64,000 nucleotides of DNA. It comes from CBDCMJ01 sp965224325. GTDB lineage: Bacteria; Chloroflexota; Dehalococcoidia; Lucifugimonadales; UBA3495. Position numbers and translations under genes: made by a program. This document shows, one piece after another, positions 9,020 through 18,690 of this stretch. The DNA lies in assembly GCA_965224325.1 (NCBI GenBank), contig CBDCYT010000020.1, forward strand, positions 310,001 through 374,000. Reading direction: 5' to 3'. A model generated the notes under the pieces. The model ran no database searches, was not told the origin of the DNA, and was given only the letters and a program-made list of their open reading frames with translations. Position 1 is the stretch's first letter; each line of letters begins with the position of its first letter.

Positions 9020-9273
9020 CGTGAGGGTCCTAAAACGAAGAATGGCCCGGCCTGAAGTGCTACGGGCCTATCTCAGTGTTGCACGGCGTGGGCGCGGTTG
9101 CCCCGCAGAGGGATGGACGGTTTCGGGAGGTGCCACGGGTCTCTCTTTGCTCCCGGGCGGCTAACCCGGGACCCGTTAGAGTAGGTTGTGCGACAGCTGC
9201 CTGCCGGGGCCGCCTGAGCGATGAGGGCCGAAGCTTAGCTGCCCCGGCCGCCGGAGCACAACCGGATAGGAGG

Positions 9274-10371
9274 CTACTCCTGACTTGCGCTCCTGAACGG
9301 CGCCCTGACCACCACTCTGACGCCGGAAACTGTACCGGAGACAGCGTTGGTGACGGAGTTAACTGTAGTCTCACCAAAGGAGCCCGCCGCGCTGACAGCG
9401 CCGTTGGCCGCTGCCGATGCGGCGTCCTCAGCTCGAATGCCGACACTCTTTGCGCTTTCGATGGCTGACTCCACAGCGTTTAGGGCGACACTCGCCACGT
9501 CTCCCCCAACCTCTGCAGTCCCTTTGATCAGCCCCCGAGTACTGTCCTCTATGGCCAGAGTCAGATTGCCCCCTATCTGGTGGGCGCCTGTTACGGTCCC
9601 GTTGATAGTATCCCTTGCGGTGGCTCCCAGGTCTCCGCCTATCTCCGTAGAGCCGTGGATTGCGCCTCTGGCAGCGCTGAAAGCAGCGTCCTGGACCCGG
9701 ATAGTAACGCTCCCGGTAGCCTCGATGGCGCCCTCTACGGCGTTCCGGGTGACCGACGCTACGTCGCCGCCCACCTCCGAAGCGCCCCTAATCAGTCCTC
9801 GGGTGCTGTCCTCAATGGCCTCGATGACGTTGCCCCCGATTTCCTGAGTGCCGGTAATCGTGCCCTTTATGGTGTCCCTGGCCGTGGAACCGAGGTCTCC
9901 CCCCACGTCCCTGGTGCCTTGGATAGCGCCGCGGGCCACGCTGAAGGCCATGTCCTCAGCACGCAGGCCCACGCTCTTGGTGGTTTCCATGGCGCCTTCC
10001 ACGGCGCTGCGCGCCACGGTAGCCACGTCGCCGCCCACCTCTCCGGTGCCTTTGACGGCAGCCCGCACTGTGTCGCTGAACGTTCCCACGGTGACTATAC
10101 CTACCTCGCCGACGCCGCGGATCACGCCGATGACCGCCCCCTTGGCGGTTGAGGCGAGTTCGGTGCCCACTTCGTTGGAGGCTTGTATAGTCCCTTTCAT
10201 CACGTCGCTTACCACCCCTTGGAACCCCGTTATCACCTCTCTGGACCCCTGCAAGGCGCTGACGGTAGTGGTGCGGGCGACGTCAATAGTGCTCTCGACT
10301 ACGTCTCCTGCGCCGCCGATAGCCCCCGTTAGGGCGTCTCTGATGCTCCTGCCTAGATTACCCAGAGTCAT
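9274..10371 (-). CDS. Internally repetitive, Gly/Ala/Thr-rich protein of unknown function
   Basis: The start ATG 10371 follows GAAGGGAG. The 365-residue protein has no membrane segment or signal peptide. From about residue 112 it is built of about 88-residue repeats: EVGGDVAxVxRxAVEGAxE, then RAxD-AFSxARGAIxG, then xxGGDLGxTARDTIxGTxTG, then QIGGNxxxAIEDSTRGLIxG. There are two full units and a partial third. Each unit contains shorter E(V/I)GG(D/N) sub-repeats spaced about 20-35 residues apart, with alternating small and charged residues that would form amphipathic helices. It resembles LEA-like or surface-coating helical proteins in style only. The DNA repeats are clear, pointing to expansion by duplication. 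I do not recognise a family. Confidence 0.7.
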   Translation of the reverse strand: MTLGNLGRSIRDALTGAIGGAGDVVESTIDVARTTTVSALQGSREVITGFQGVVSDVMKGTIQASNEVGTELASTAKGAVIGVIRGVGEVGIVTVGTFSDTVRAAVKGTGEVGGDVATVARSAVEGAMETTKSVGLRAEDMAFSVARGAIQGTRDVGGDLGSTARDTIKGTITGTQEIGGNVIEAIEDSTRGLIRGASEVGGDVASVTRNAVEGAIEATGSVTIRVQDAAFSAARGAIHGSTEIGGDLGATARDTINGTVTGAHQIGGNLTLAIEDSTRGLIKGTAEVGGDVASVALNAVESAIESAKSVGIRAEDAASAAANGAVSAAGSFGETTVNSVTNAVSGTVSGVRVVVRAPFRSASQE

Positions 10372-11243
10372 GGGTGCATCTCCCTTCCTGAATAGCGGTA
10401 TTAACGTTGGGTCCGGCGGTCAGTTTGCCAAGTCAAGGGGACTACAACTGAGGTTTGAGGGCTCACCAACCAGCCCGAGGAACGCGATTTAAGGCTGATT
10501 ATAGCGGTAGCCGCCCCTTCTGTCGAGGGCACGGAAACCAGGGTAGTGTATCAATTTGAGCCTAAGTGGACTTGGTTCAGTCTTGGACTATACGGGACGT
10601 TGCCCCACAAATTTCTCGTAGCTGGTGCGTGCAGAGCCAGCCTCCGGTGGGTCGCGCTGGGCGACTGTCCAGAGACGCCGTGCCTTGTCATTTTCGTCCG
10701 TTGCGTTAGACAGCCGCTCATGGTGAGCTTGTCGGGACGCCCCTTGCTCCTTGGCCGGTTTCAGGATCAGCGGCGTGTTTGCCTGGGCGTGAGCATTGAG
10801 GAGGGCCTGTCCAGGGACGCTGGATTCTTCATGAGATGCTTTGATAGTATGTGTGGGACGAGTATGATCATCCTTTAGGGACCCCTTACGGTCGAATTCA
10901 AGAAATAGTGGCTGCTTCACGGACGTTGACGTCAACGTCGAGGCTGCTGAACCGGTCGGCGCCTCGTACACGGGCCAGGGGAACGGTTATAAGATGAGCC
11001 ATGCGTTGACGCGGGGCCGCAATCCACTCCAGCATATATTCTGAACGTGACAACCAAAATCCGGCTTGGAAACTTCGAAGTGTTAACCCACATTTCCCAT
11101 ATGGCTGAATATCCCTCTGAGTAAATCGTCGGCATTCTTTAAACCATTGTCCATTTGTGAGACGTTGGCCGTCGGTATGGCTATAATTACCCCATAGCCT
11201 GGCGAGTTTTATATAGGTAGCGTAAGCATCCTGGAGGCACCCC
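10372..11243. other. Non-coding stretch upstream of the IS1380 transposase
   Basis: No supported gene. A possible IS terminal repeat, CCTAAGTGGACT, lies at 10561-10572. Confidence 0.4.
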
Positions 11244-12586
11244 ATGGGTGACGGCGAAAAGGCCCCTCTCCGGCTCCAATTCAACCCCAAAATCCGCCTG
11301 GAATTCCACGGCTCAACCATCACCTCAGACGCTGGTCTTCTTGCTTTTCGAGAGTTTGATGATGCCTTGGGCCTTACCGAAATCGCTGAGGACTACCTCC
11401 AGGACCGCCGCACTGGTCGCAATATCCTCCACCACCTGGTTCCTCTGCTGCGCCAGTCTATCTTCAGTCGCCTGGCTGGCTACGACGACACCAACGATGC
11501 CGACCGTTTAGCCTACGACCCCGCCATGCGAGTAGTCGTGGGATGGCAGGGCTCGGAACGCAAGGCTGCCAGCACCAGCGAGATGGGGCGGTTTGAGACG
11601 GAGACCTTGACCGAGGAGAAGAACCTGAAGGGGCTGGCCCGGATGAATTCCCAATGGGTGGAGGGTGCCATGGTTCATACTCCACACCGGCGAGTGATCC
11701 TGGATATGGACAGTTCCGAGAGTCCAGTGCACGGCCAGCAGGAGGGAGCAGCCTACAACGGCCACTTCGAGTGTGTCTGTTATCACCCTCTCTTTCTGTT
11801 CAACCAGTTCGGGGATTGTGAAGCAGCGAAGCTACGGTCAGGCAACGTCCACAGTGCCGATGATTGGCAAGAAGTCCTCGATCCGGTGGTGGAGCGTTAC
11901 TTGATAGCAGCAGTCAGGCTGCTGTTTCGTGCTGACGCCGCCTTTGCCAAGCCGGAGATATACGAATACCTGGAAGCGAGAAGCATCGGCTATGCCATCA
12001 GGCTGCGGTCCAATCAGGTGTTGCAGCGGGAGATAGCGCACTTGCTGGTACGGCCTACGGAGTGGCCTTCCCCGAAGCCCATCGTCTCCTATCATGACTT
12101 CGTCTACCAGGCCCAGAGTTGGAATGTATCCCGAAGAATGGTGGCCAAGGTGGAGTGGCACCAGGGAGAGCTGTTCCCCAGAGTGGGCTTCATAGTCACC
12201 AATCTGACCTATCCAACTATAGGGATAGTCCGCTTTTACAATGGCCGGGGCACGGCGGAGCAATGGATCAAAGAAGGCAAGTACGCCCTGAACTGGACCA
12301 GGTTGTCCTGCCACAAGTTCGTGGCCAACCAGGTGAGGCTGGGACTGTTCGTAATGGCTTACAACCTGGGCAACTTCTTGAGAAGGCTGGCCGTGCCGGA
12401 GGAGATGAAACAGTGGTCGCTGACTAGCCTTCAAACCAGGATGATCAAGACTGGAGGGCGGTTGGTGCGCCATGCCAGAAGGCTGGTGTTTCAGCTTGCT
12501 GAGGTGCTCGTGAACCGGGAAATGCTAGGCGGGATACTGGAACGGATTGGCCGGCTTAGGCTGGCTCCTGGCTAGTCCACTTTAGG
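10561..12586 (+). mobile_element. Possible extent of the IS1380-family insertion sequence
   Basis: CCTAAGTGGACT at 10561-10572 is an inverted match, with one gap, to AGTCCACTTTAGG at 12574-12586. The right copy overlaps the transposase stop codon, as is common in insertion sequences. The left copy is 680 bp before the gene, which is long for this family, and no target duplication is visible. The transposase itself is sure; the borders are tentative. Confidence 0.3.
11244..12575 (+). CDS. IS1380-family transposase
   Basis: ATG 11244 follows GGAGG at good spacing. The 443-residue protein has the order of IS1380 transposases: LEFHGSTITSDAGLLAFREF at the N-terminus, the RLAGYDDTNDADRLAYDP block, the first catalytic Asp in ILDMDSSESPVHG, the HPLFLFNQFGD and GNVHSADDW blocks, LFRADAAFAKPEIYEYLE with a further catalytic Asp, and RFYNGRGTAEQWIKEGK with a likely catalytic Glu. 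It appears intact. It would cut and paste the element through a DDE mechanism. It ends with TAG inside the presumed right end. Confidence 0.92.
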   Translation: MGDGEKAPLRLQFNPKIRLEFHGSTITSDAGLLAFREFDDALGLTEIAEDYLQDRRTGRNILHHLVPLLRQSIFSRLAGYDDTNDADRLAYDPAMRVVVGWQGSERKAASTSEMGRFETETLTEEKNLKGLARMNSQWVEGAMVHTPHRRVILDMDSSESPVHGQQEGAAYNGHFECVCYHPLFLFNQFGDCEAAKLRSGNVHSADDWQEVLDPVVERYLIAAVRLLFRADAAFAKPEIYEYLEARSIGYAIRLRSNQVLQREIAHLLVRPTEWPSPKPIVSYHDFVYQAQSWNVSRRMVAKVEWHQGELFPRVGFIVTNLTYPTIGIVRFYNGRGTAEQWIKEGKYALNWTRLSCHKFVANQVRLGLFVMAYNLGNFLRRLAVPEEMKQWSLTSLQTRMIKTGGRLVRHARRLVFQLAEVLVNREMLGGILERIGRLRLAPG

Positions 12587-13063
12587 AGCGTCGGGATTGA
12601 TTACGGGTACCGGGTCGTACAGGGCAAAAGGGCTTCCCAAGGAAGAGACTTGGTCGTAGACAAGCGGTTTGGAGATTTTACGCTTGGCAGGACGGTGGTT
12701 GGTCCATGAAAGGAGGAATTTGAGCGAATCAGGACGCATTTGACGCCCTTGGAATGCGAGATTATAGTTGGCAGCATCCCTGCGGGAGCTATATCCAGGA
12801 AAGGTGGTTCGATCTGGGGAATGTCGGGTTAATCCACAGAGGGGGCACTGGGATTGCTCAGCGGCCCCTTTTTCTCTTGGGAGAGTCTGGCGGACTACGT
12901 ACGAAACACACGGGTAACATGCAAAGCTATCTTCAAGAGAACCGGATGCGGTCCCACCGGGCCGGTGAACATCATCCTCCTTCGCCGGGCCGCTCTCCCC
13001 GATATCCTGCGGGTTTCGTCTGGAAGAACACGAAGACGACGGACCTGACCGGATGGGGGCGTA
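12587..13063. other. Intergenic, no gene recognised
   Basis: No supported frame. It includes the 5' region of the DUF3352 gene; no promoter stands out. Confidence 0.4.
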
Positions 13064-14740
13064 ATGAGTAAAAACCGGTGGGTTCTAATCGGAGGAGGCG
13101 CGGCGGTCGCCATAGTGGCAGCCGTAATCGCCGTTGTGCTGACTATGCTGCTTCCTGACGCAAGCCGCCCTGGAGAAACCACCGCCCGGTTCATACCCTC
13201 CAGCGCGCCGGTCTACGTTTCGGTCAACCTCCGTCCCGGCATGAGCCAGATAGATCTGGCCCGGGAGGTCTTTTCTCTGCTGCAGACCGACGACTTCCTT
13301 GACGTGCGGCACGATCTGCAGGAGCAGGTGGAGGACGAAACGGGCATTCATTTCCTTGACGACATCACTTCCTGGCTTGGCTTCGATGTTTCGCTGGTTC
13401 TACTCGATGCCGGTCCAGAAAACCCCGAGTGGGTTCTTCTGGCCCAGATCGGCGATCGCGATTCGGCGTTCGACTTTGTGGGCGACCTGCTCTCGTATCT
13501 GGAAGAAGACCTTTTCACGAAATTCGACAGAGATGACCACAGGGGCGCTGACCTTTGGCTAGCGGAAGATGACACTCTGGCCTTGGGAATTACTGGCGAG
13601 TACCTGCTCGTGGCGAGCAGAGAAGCCACGATAACAGACATGGTGGACAACTTGGAGTCGCCTCCTTCCCGGCCGTTGGCGGAGGACCAGGCCTTTATCG
13701 CAGCGCGCAAATCGGTTCCCAAGTCGCGGGTTATGTTCATGTACATCCAGGCCGAAGCCATCTCGGACACTTTCCAGGATGTTCTCGCTCCTTTTAGCGA
13801 TCAATCGGGTGAGATAGCCGGGCCCAGAGACAACATTCCCGAGTACCTGGCGGCTTCGGCATCCTTCGTCTCAAACGGCATTCGTCTGGATTTGGTGGCC
13901 GAGAGCTCCTCAAAAGCTGCTGTCTCCGTCCCGATGAATGAGGTGACGTCGCCCGGCGTGCTGCCGGCAGACACCTTCTTGTTGTTTTCGGGAGTTGGCC
14001 TCCACCAGATTTGGGAAACGTTCCGGGAATCCCTAGACCTCGATCCCGCGGCCGGGGAGGAGTTTGAACAAGCCCTGGAGGACTTCGAAGAGCAAACCGG
14101 CATCGACGTAGAGCGAGACATACTCGATTCGCTGTCCGGCGAGGTAGCCATAGCGCTGCTTCCCAGTGATATCAGCATTGACCTTGATGGAGAGCCGTTG
14201 TCCGGAGCTATAGAGGTCCTGGCGCTCGCCGGCTTGAAGGACACTCAAGGCATAGAGGGCGCGCTTGAGAGTATCGAAGAGCTGATCGAGGACGCGGGGT
14301 TAGAGGTGGACCGGACCTCTTTGGGCGACTACGAGGTGGTGGCGCCAAAGTTGGACGATCTTGGCGACCCCGGCCTTAACGACTTTCTTGAGGATTACGA
14401 CTTAGGATACGTCGTGACCGATGACTGGGTGGTGGCTGGGAGCACCTTCGATAGCTTGGAGAGGTTCCACAGCGCAATGACCGGCGCTACGGATTCTCTG
14501 AGCTCTGCGACCGAATTCGCACGGTTCATGGACGTGGCTCCCGCTCCGCTGCACGCTCTTATGTACGCCGACTTGGCAGGCATATTCGAAATGGTCGAAG
14601 GCGCCCTCAATGGCGACACCCTTTCCGTCTATACGGATGAGGTGCAGCCTTTCCTTGAGCCCTTCAACGCCTTCATAGCAGCCGGTTCCGTCACAGACGA
14701 GGAGATGCGGCTTACGATGGTTCTGACTCTAAAGAAGTAG
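13064..14740 (+). CDS. DUF3352 family membrane-anchored protein
   Basis: This 558-residue protein starts with a positively charged tip and one hydrophobic helix (WVLIGGGAAVAIVAAVIAVV, residues 6-25), with no lipobox, so most of it should lie outside the membrane. The mature start, ARFIPSSAPVYVSVNLRPG, is the usual opening of DUF3352 proteins. It is followed by long acidic alpha/beta repeats (LLAQIGDRDSAFDFVGDLL; LALAGLKDTQGIEGALESIEE). Family function is unknown. It stands alone between an IS1380 element and a family A repeat, and ends with TAG. Confidence 0.85.
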   Translation: MSKNRWVLIGGGAAVAIVAAVIAVVLTMLLPDASRPGETTARFIPSSAPVYVSVNLRPGMSQIDLAREVFSLLQTDDFLDVRHDLQEQVEDETGIHFLDDITSWLGFDVSLVLLDAGPENPEWVLLAQIGDRDSAFDFVGDLLSYLEEDLFTKFDRDDHRGADLWLAEDDTLALGITGEYLLVASREATITDMVDNLESPPSRPLAEDQAFIAARKSVPKSRVMFMYIQAEAISDTFQDVLAPFSDQSGEIAGPRDNIPEYLAASASFVSNGIRLDLVAESSSKAAVSVPMNEVTSPGVLPADTFLLFSGVGLHQIWETFRESLDLDPAAGEEFEQALEDFEEQTGIDVERDILDSLSGEVAIALLPSDISIDLDGEPLSGAIEVLALAGLKDTQGIEGALESIEELIEDAGLEVDRTSLGDYEVVAPKLDDLGDPGLNDFLEDYDLGYVVTDDWVVAGSTFDSLERFHSAMTGATDSLSSATEFARFMDVAPAPLHALMYADLAGIFEMVEGALNGDTLSVYTDEVQPFLEPFNAFIAAGSVTDEEMRLTMVLTLKK

Positions 14741-14897
14741 GCTAGCCCAAGGCTATGGGCTTCTGAAGGTTCCCGCCTGAGGGTCTCGGTGCCCCCCTGT
14801 GACCGGTTAAGATGGAGGGACGGTCACCTCCAGGAACAGGCCAAGGCAGGCAACGGCGAGTTGAACTGAACTAGGGTGGCCAGGTCGCCCCGCGTGT

Positions 14898-15274
14898 GAG
14901 CCCGTCTCAGGAATCACCACTCACGATTTTCGGCGGACGCAGCCTGACGGGTTACTATTATTAACCGCCTAAACCAGTATTGAATGCGGCTCAATAACCC
15001 GTCATTCCCGTCTTTCGTCATTCTCGCGAGGCTTGTCCCCGACCCCGATCGGGGAGCGGTAATCCAGACTCAATAACCCGTCATTCCCGCGAGGCTTGTC
15101 CCCGACCCCGATCGGGGAGCGGTAATCCAGACTCAATAACCCGTCATTCCCGCGAGGCTTGTCCCCGACCCCGATCGGGGAGCGGTAATCCAGACTCAAT
15201 AACCCGTCATTCCCGCGAAAGCGGGAATCCAGAAAGGTGGTATTCTGGAGGACTCAGCTTTATGAGACAAGCTC
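14898..15274 (-). repeat. Family A inverted-repeat element, copy 2 (three internal units)
   Basis: Inverted orientation. The ends GAGCCCGTCTCAG and ATGAGACAAGCTC are flanked by GTGT on both sides (14894-14897 and 15275-15278). The centre holds three tandem units of about 63 bp, each with a GATCGGGG palindrome, and the usual core palindrome. The remaining DNA from 14741 to 15371 shows no gene. Confidence 0.85.
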
Positions 15275-15371
15275 GTGTTCAATGCCTTGAGCGCCGCCAG
15301 CCATCGTCAATCGCAGCCGTCCCGCGGGGGCATGTGGCTATGTGGAATGCAGGCAGCCAACGCCAGCAGTC

Positions 15372-16364
15372 TCACGGCGCCAGCGCTTCGATGGCGGAGT
15401 AGTGAGAGGCTTTGTTGTTGCCGACGGCGAAGGGAGCGACTATAGGCAGCTGCAGACCGGCTTGCCGCCGCCTCTCCAGGGCTTCCCGGCACTCCTCCGC
15501 TGTTCCCACCACCGCAAGCTGGTCCTGCATCTCCGGCGTGATGGCTTCCGAGGCCCTCTCCAGGTCCCCTTCGGCTAAGGCTGAGGCTGCCTGGGCCATC
15601 TCCTCGCCGAACCCGGTCTCCACAAAGAAATTTTTGTAGAAGGCGTTGCCTGCATAGCGGGCTACCTGCTGCCGCAGCGAGGCCCGGGCAGCTTCCTGGT
15701 CGTTGCCAGCCGCCACCCGAACGTATCCGGCGATGTCTATGTCCGAAATGTCCCGCCCCGCCTTCTCCGCGCCCCTTTTGACATGACCGACTGCCTCGGG
15801 AATGTACGACACGGCAGTCCAGTTCATTAACACCCCGTCGGCCATTTCCCCCCCAAGTTCTAGCATCTGCGGGCCCAGGGCCGCAATGTAAATTGACACC
15901 TTGGCCTCGGGTGCGGCTGCGCCCAGCGACGCCTCTGAAATGTTGAAGTGCTTGCCTGCGGCGCTGACCGTCTCTCCCGCCAGCAGACGGCGCACGATGC
16001 TGATGGTCTCGCGCAGCCTTGCCACCGGTTGGCGGAACGGAACCCCGTCGCGGCCCTCCACCGTGGGGCGGTGGCCCACCCCAAGGCCCAAGACGAACCG
16101 GTTGCCGGATACCGCCGCCATACCGGCCGCGCCCATAGCGGTGTTCACGGCTGTGCGGGCGAATACGGGTAGAATGCCGGTGCCCAACCGCACCCGCTGG
16201 GTGGCTGTGGCGATTGCGGATAGGCTGGTTAGCGAGTCGCGGCCTCCGCCCTCGGGCAGCCATACGATTTCATAGGCCTTGTCTTCGGCCAAACGGGCCA
16301 GTTCCTGGAAGTCCTGCGGGGTAAACGAAGGGTCGTTCTCGAATCGGACTCCATAGCGGGCCAT
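15372..16364 (-). CDS. LLM-class (F420-dependent type) oxidoreductase
   Basis: ATG at 16362-16364 is chosen because AAGGAG lies 5 nt upstream; the GTG two codons earlier would overlap that site. The 330-residue protein has the luciferase-like TIM-barrel pattern: EIVWLPEGGGRDSLTSLSAIA, RVRLGTGILPVFARTAVNTAM, and FVLGLGVGHRPTVEG. These positions fit the F420/FMN-binding barrel of the bacterial luciferase superfamily. The substrate is unknown. A distant relative of the same superfamily is at 60590-61630. It ends with TGA and is followed by the DUF4276 gene on the same strand. Confidence 0.88.
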   Translation of the reverse strand: MARYGVRFENDPSFTPQDFQELARLAEDKAYEIVWLPEGGGRDSLTSLSAIATATQRVRLGTGILPVFARTAVNTAMGAAGMAAVSGNRFVLGLGVGHRPTVEGRDGVPFRQPVARLRETISIVRRLLAGETVSAAGKHFNISEASLGAAAPEAKVSIYIAALGPQMLELGGEMADGVLMNWTAVSYIPEAVGHVKRGAEKAGRDISDIDIAGYVRVAAGNDQEAARASLRQQVARYAGNAFYKNFFVETGFGEEMAQAASALAEGDLERASEAITPEMQDQLAVVGTAEECREALERRRQAGLQLPIVAPFAVGNNKASHYSAIEALAP

Positions 16365-16380
16365 GACCACTCCTTACCGG

Positions 16381-17019
16381 CTATTTCGGCAACGGTAGAT
16401 TACTCAAAGACTCCAAGTGTTTCATCCATGCGTCGAAACGTGGACAGGTGTCACGGATGATGGCCAATCCGATATCCTTAGCAATCCGCGGACCATCAAC
16501 GACTTTGTTGTATCGAGGCATCACTGTCAGTATGCGCTTGCTGGGCGCCGTATCGTCGCTGTCATTGACGTCTTCAGGTGTCGAGAATCGCGAACGGATG
16601 TTTTGTAACTCAGCGACATTTGTGCTCGTTGCGTAAACCAAACCCGCAAAGGCTCCCACGTCCGAGAACAATAGCGCCTCGAATTCGTGCTGCAGTACAT
16701 AGGGGACCACCCGTGAGTGATCCCAACTGCGGGTTATCTTCTTGATGACCTCTTCTCTCATGCGCTGTTCCAAATCTTTCGGGGTTGCGTTGCCCTTATC
16801 ACGAAACCCGTAAAAATCGACCATAGACGTCACGTAATCAAAGTTCCATGCGAGGTTGGCCATTTCTGACGCAAGCCTCCCGACAGTAACGTTGCCACCT
16901 CTCCCATTGAGCAAGATGGGTCGCGGCTCCACCCCCTGCATCAGTAGGTGGTTCGCGACTATTGTCTTGACGAATGCCTCCTCGGTTTGGCCTTCCACCG
17001 ATATGGCCAAGCGGATCAC
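16381..17019 (-). CDS. DUF4276 (TOPRIM-like) protein, partner of the upstream AAA ATPase
   Basis: The 212 residues carry DUF4276 landmarks: ISVEGQTEEAFV (E9) at the N-terminus, SMVDFYGF, LQHEFEALLFSD, and EDVNDSDDTAPSKRI. The Glu and the VDFYG Asp match the acidic residues of a TOPRIM-type metal site. The start codon overlaps the stop of the ATPase gene (ATGA), so the two are translationally coupled. ABC/AAA ATPase plus TOPRIM pairs of this kind, such as OLD-like and PARIS-like pairs, act in anti-phage defence. That role is inferred here. The gene appears intact. Confidence 0.85.
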   Translation of the reverse strand: MIRLAISVEGQTEEAFVKTIVANHLLMQGVEPRPILLNGRGGNVTVGRLASEMANLAWNFDYVTSMVDFYGFRDKGNATPKDLEQRMREEVIKKITRSWDHSRVVPYVLQHEFEALLFSDVGAFAGLVYATSTNVAELQNIRSRFSTPEDVNDSDDTAPSKRILTVMPRYNKVVDGPRIAKDIGLAIIRDTCPRFDAWMKHLESLSNLPLPK

Positions 17020-18146
17020 GGGCGGCCTCCAAGGAGATTTTTCTCCCAGAGATCGCCGGAGGCGTAGCCATCTTCAAGCCATGCTTGGTACCCATCCGGG
17101 TTAAGCTTGCGGCAATGGGTCTGCCCGTCCTTCAAGTCAAAAACGAAAATCTCGTCAAGCTCAAATTGGTCAACCAGCTGAGGCGATTGGGTTGCCACGA
17201 TAACCTGCTTCTCCTGGGAGAGCGACTTTATCATGCCGCCGATTAAGGCAACGGCGGACGGGTGCAATCCAAGTTCCGGCTCGTCCAATAGGAGCACGTC
17301 GGGCAACATCTCTGGTGGAAGGTTGAGTAACGTCACCAGGGCGAAGAACCGCAGTGAACCGTCCGACGTGAGGTGTACTCCAAGAGTCTTGTCCGTCCAT
17401 TTGGCCCTCCACCTCAGCAAGACTTTGCCGTAGTCCTGCTCGATGGCGAAGTGGTCAAACCCCGGTAGTACCCGGCCGATGTGGCTGCAGATTAACTCGT
17501 ATCGCCGCACGTCCTGCCGCTCCAAACGGTGCAGCACGGCCGCTAAATTTCCGCCGTGGCTGCTGAGTTGGTGGTTTTCCGATACGTCACAGGTCTTCTT
17601 GATATCCGAGGTGTCTGAGGTATCGTGAAACTGATAGACGGTGCAGTTGCGGAGCAGATTTACGATTACCCGAGCGGTCGTCGGATTAACTCCCAGGTCG
17701 AGCGAGGATTGAGCAGCTTCCACGATGTTTGCTTCCAGGTGTCCACTATCAAGGGATTGCCATGGCGCCTCTCCATAGTAATCGGCTCGGCTGAACCGGA
17801 ACTTTTCCTCTGTAAACAAAAGCCGGTCGGGATGCCCATAAGCGAGCGCAAAACGATAGTCGTTGCGGCCGCTCTGGGTCTGCATGCTAACCTCGGCTTC
17901 CATGCGCGGCGTGCGGGCGTTGCCTCCAAACAGTTGATCGTCGGCGCCTCCGTGCCTGGCGATGAATTCGCCTAGTTGCCGGGACTTAAGCATCCAACTC
18001 AACATCTCGAAGAAGCGCATGAAGTTGGATTTGCCTGAGCCGTTGGAGCCAATCAGAACAGCCGCCTGGGGAAGGCCCGAAACCTTCACGTCTGCCAGAG
18101 ACCTGAAGCCTTTGATCGTTACGGATTCTATCCTCCTTGGACTCAT
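17016..18146 (-). CDS. AAA family (AAA_21, ABC-like) ATPase of a two-gene defence-type module
   Basis: The 376-residue protein begins IESVTIKGFRSLADVKV, has Walker A GSNGSGKSN (33-41), Walker B VLLLDEPELGLHP (near 285), and a downstream VIVATQSPQLVD switch (near 313). This is the SMC/RecF-like ATPase fold of AAA_21 proteins, which sense phage products or DNA ends in several defence systems. It is upstream of and overlaps DUF4276 by 4 bp. The pair sits between unrelated metabolic genes, with a family A repeat just upstream, as expected for an acquired cassette. The sensor specificity cannot be read from sequence. Confidence 0.88.
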   Translation of the reverse strand: MSPRRIESVTIKGFRSLADVKVSGLPQAAVLIGSNGSGKSNFMRFFEMLSWMLKSRQLGEFIARHGGADDQLFGGNARTPRMEAEVSMQTQSGRNDYRFALAYGHPDRLLFTEEKFRFSRADYYGEAPWQSLDSGHLEANIVEAAQSSLDLGVNPTTARVIVNLLRNCTVYQFHDTSDTSDIKKTCDVSENHQLSSHGGNLAAVLHRLERQDVRRYELICSHIGRVLPGFDHFAIEQDYGKVLLRWRAKWTDKTLGVHLTSDGSLRFFALVTLLNLPPEMLPDVLLLDEPELGLHPSAVALIGGMIKSLSQEKQVIVATQSPQLVDQFELDEIFVFDLKDGQTHCRKLNPDGYQAWLEDGYASGDLWEKNLLGGRP

Positions 18147-18291
18147 CGAATGCTATCCTTACTAAAGGGTTTACCTACCGGTCTGTCTAATGATGCATTG
18201 GCTGGCCGCTCTCCATCGTCATCGCGATGCCAGCACCTTTACGATAAACGCCCCAATTACGAAACCCGCAACCGGTCCAATAACCACAGTT

Positions 18292-18598
18292 GAGCTTGTC
18301 TCATAAAGCTGAGTCCTTCAGAATCTTACCTTTCTGGCCTTTCTGGATTCCCGCTTTCGCGGGAATGACGGGTTATTGAGTCTGGATTCCCGCTCCCCGA
18401 TCAGGGTGGGGGACAAGCTTCGCGGGAATGACGGGTTATTGAGTCTGGATTCCCGCTCCCCGATCGGGGTCGGGGACAAGCTTCGCGGGAATGACGGGTT
18501 ATTGAGCCGCATTCAATGCTGGTTTAGGCGGTTAATGATAGTAACCCGTCAGCTTGGGTACGCCCAAGATCGTGAGTGGAGACTTCTGAGACGGGCTC
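18292..18598 (+). repeat. Family A inverted-repeat element, copy 3 (two internal units)
   Basis: It begins GAGCTTGTCTCATA and ends GAGACGGGCTC, flanked by AGTT at 18288-18291 and 18599-18602. It holds the core palindrome, two GATC-palindrome units (one with CCCCGATCAGGG, so slightly diverged) and the conserved right arm. Confidence 0.85.
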
Positions 18599-18620
18599 AG
18601 TTGTTTACATAAGTTGGGTT

Positions 18621-18690
18621 CATACTCCCAATTGGGACGTCAGGTCACAGACTGAGCTTGGTCACACTCCCAATTGGGAGGCCAGGTCAC
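18621..18690. repeat. Short duplication of the 3' end of the HAD gene
   Basis: A 28-bp segment around ACTCCCAATTGGGA at 18621-18648 is repeated almost exactly at 18663-18690, where it encodes the last codons of the dehalogenase. The unit contains the palindrome TCCCAATTGGGA. Confidence 0.65.

Noticed and set aside
9076..10492. Long open frames on the + strand across the repetitive protein gene
   Set aside because: They are by-products of the repeat structure; the - strand frame has a good ribosome binding site and a regular repeat at protein level.
13064..14740. DUF3352 protein as a lipoprotein
   Set aside because: There is a single N-terminal membrane helix but no lipobox cysteine after it.
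14990..15230. Open frames inside family A and B elements with repeated peptides such as SPIGVGDK
   Set aside because: They translate the palindromic DNA in either direction and have no start signals; the DNA repeat explains them.
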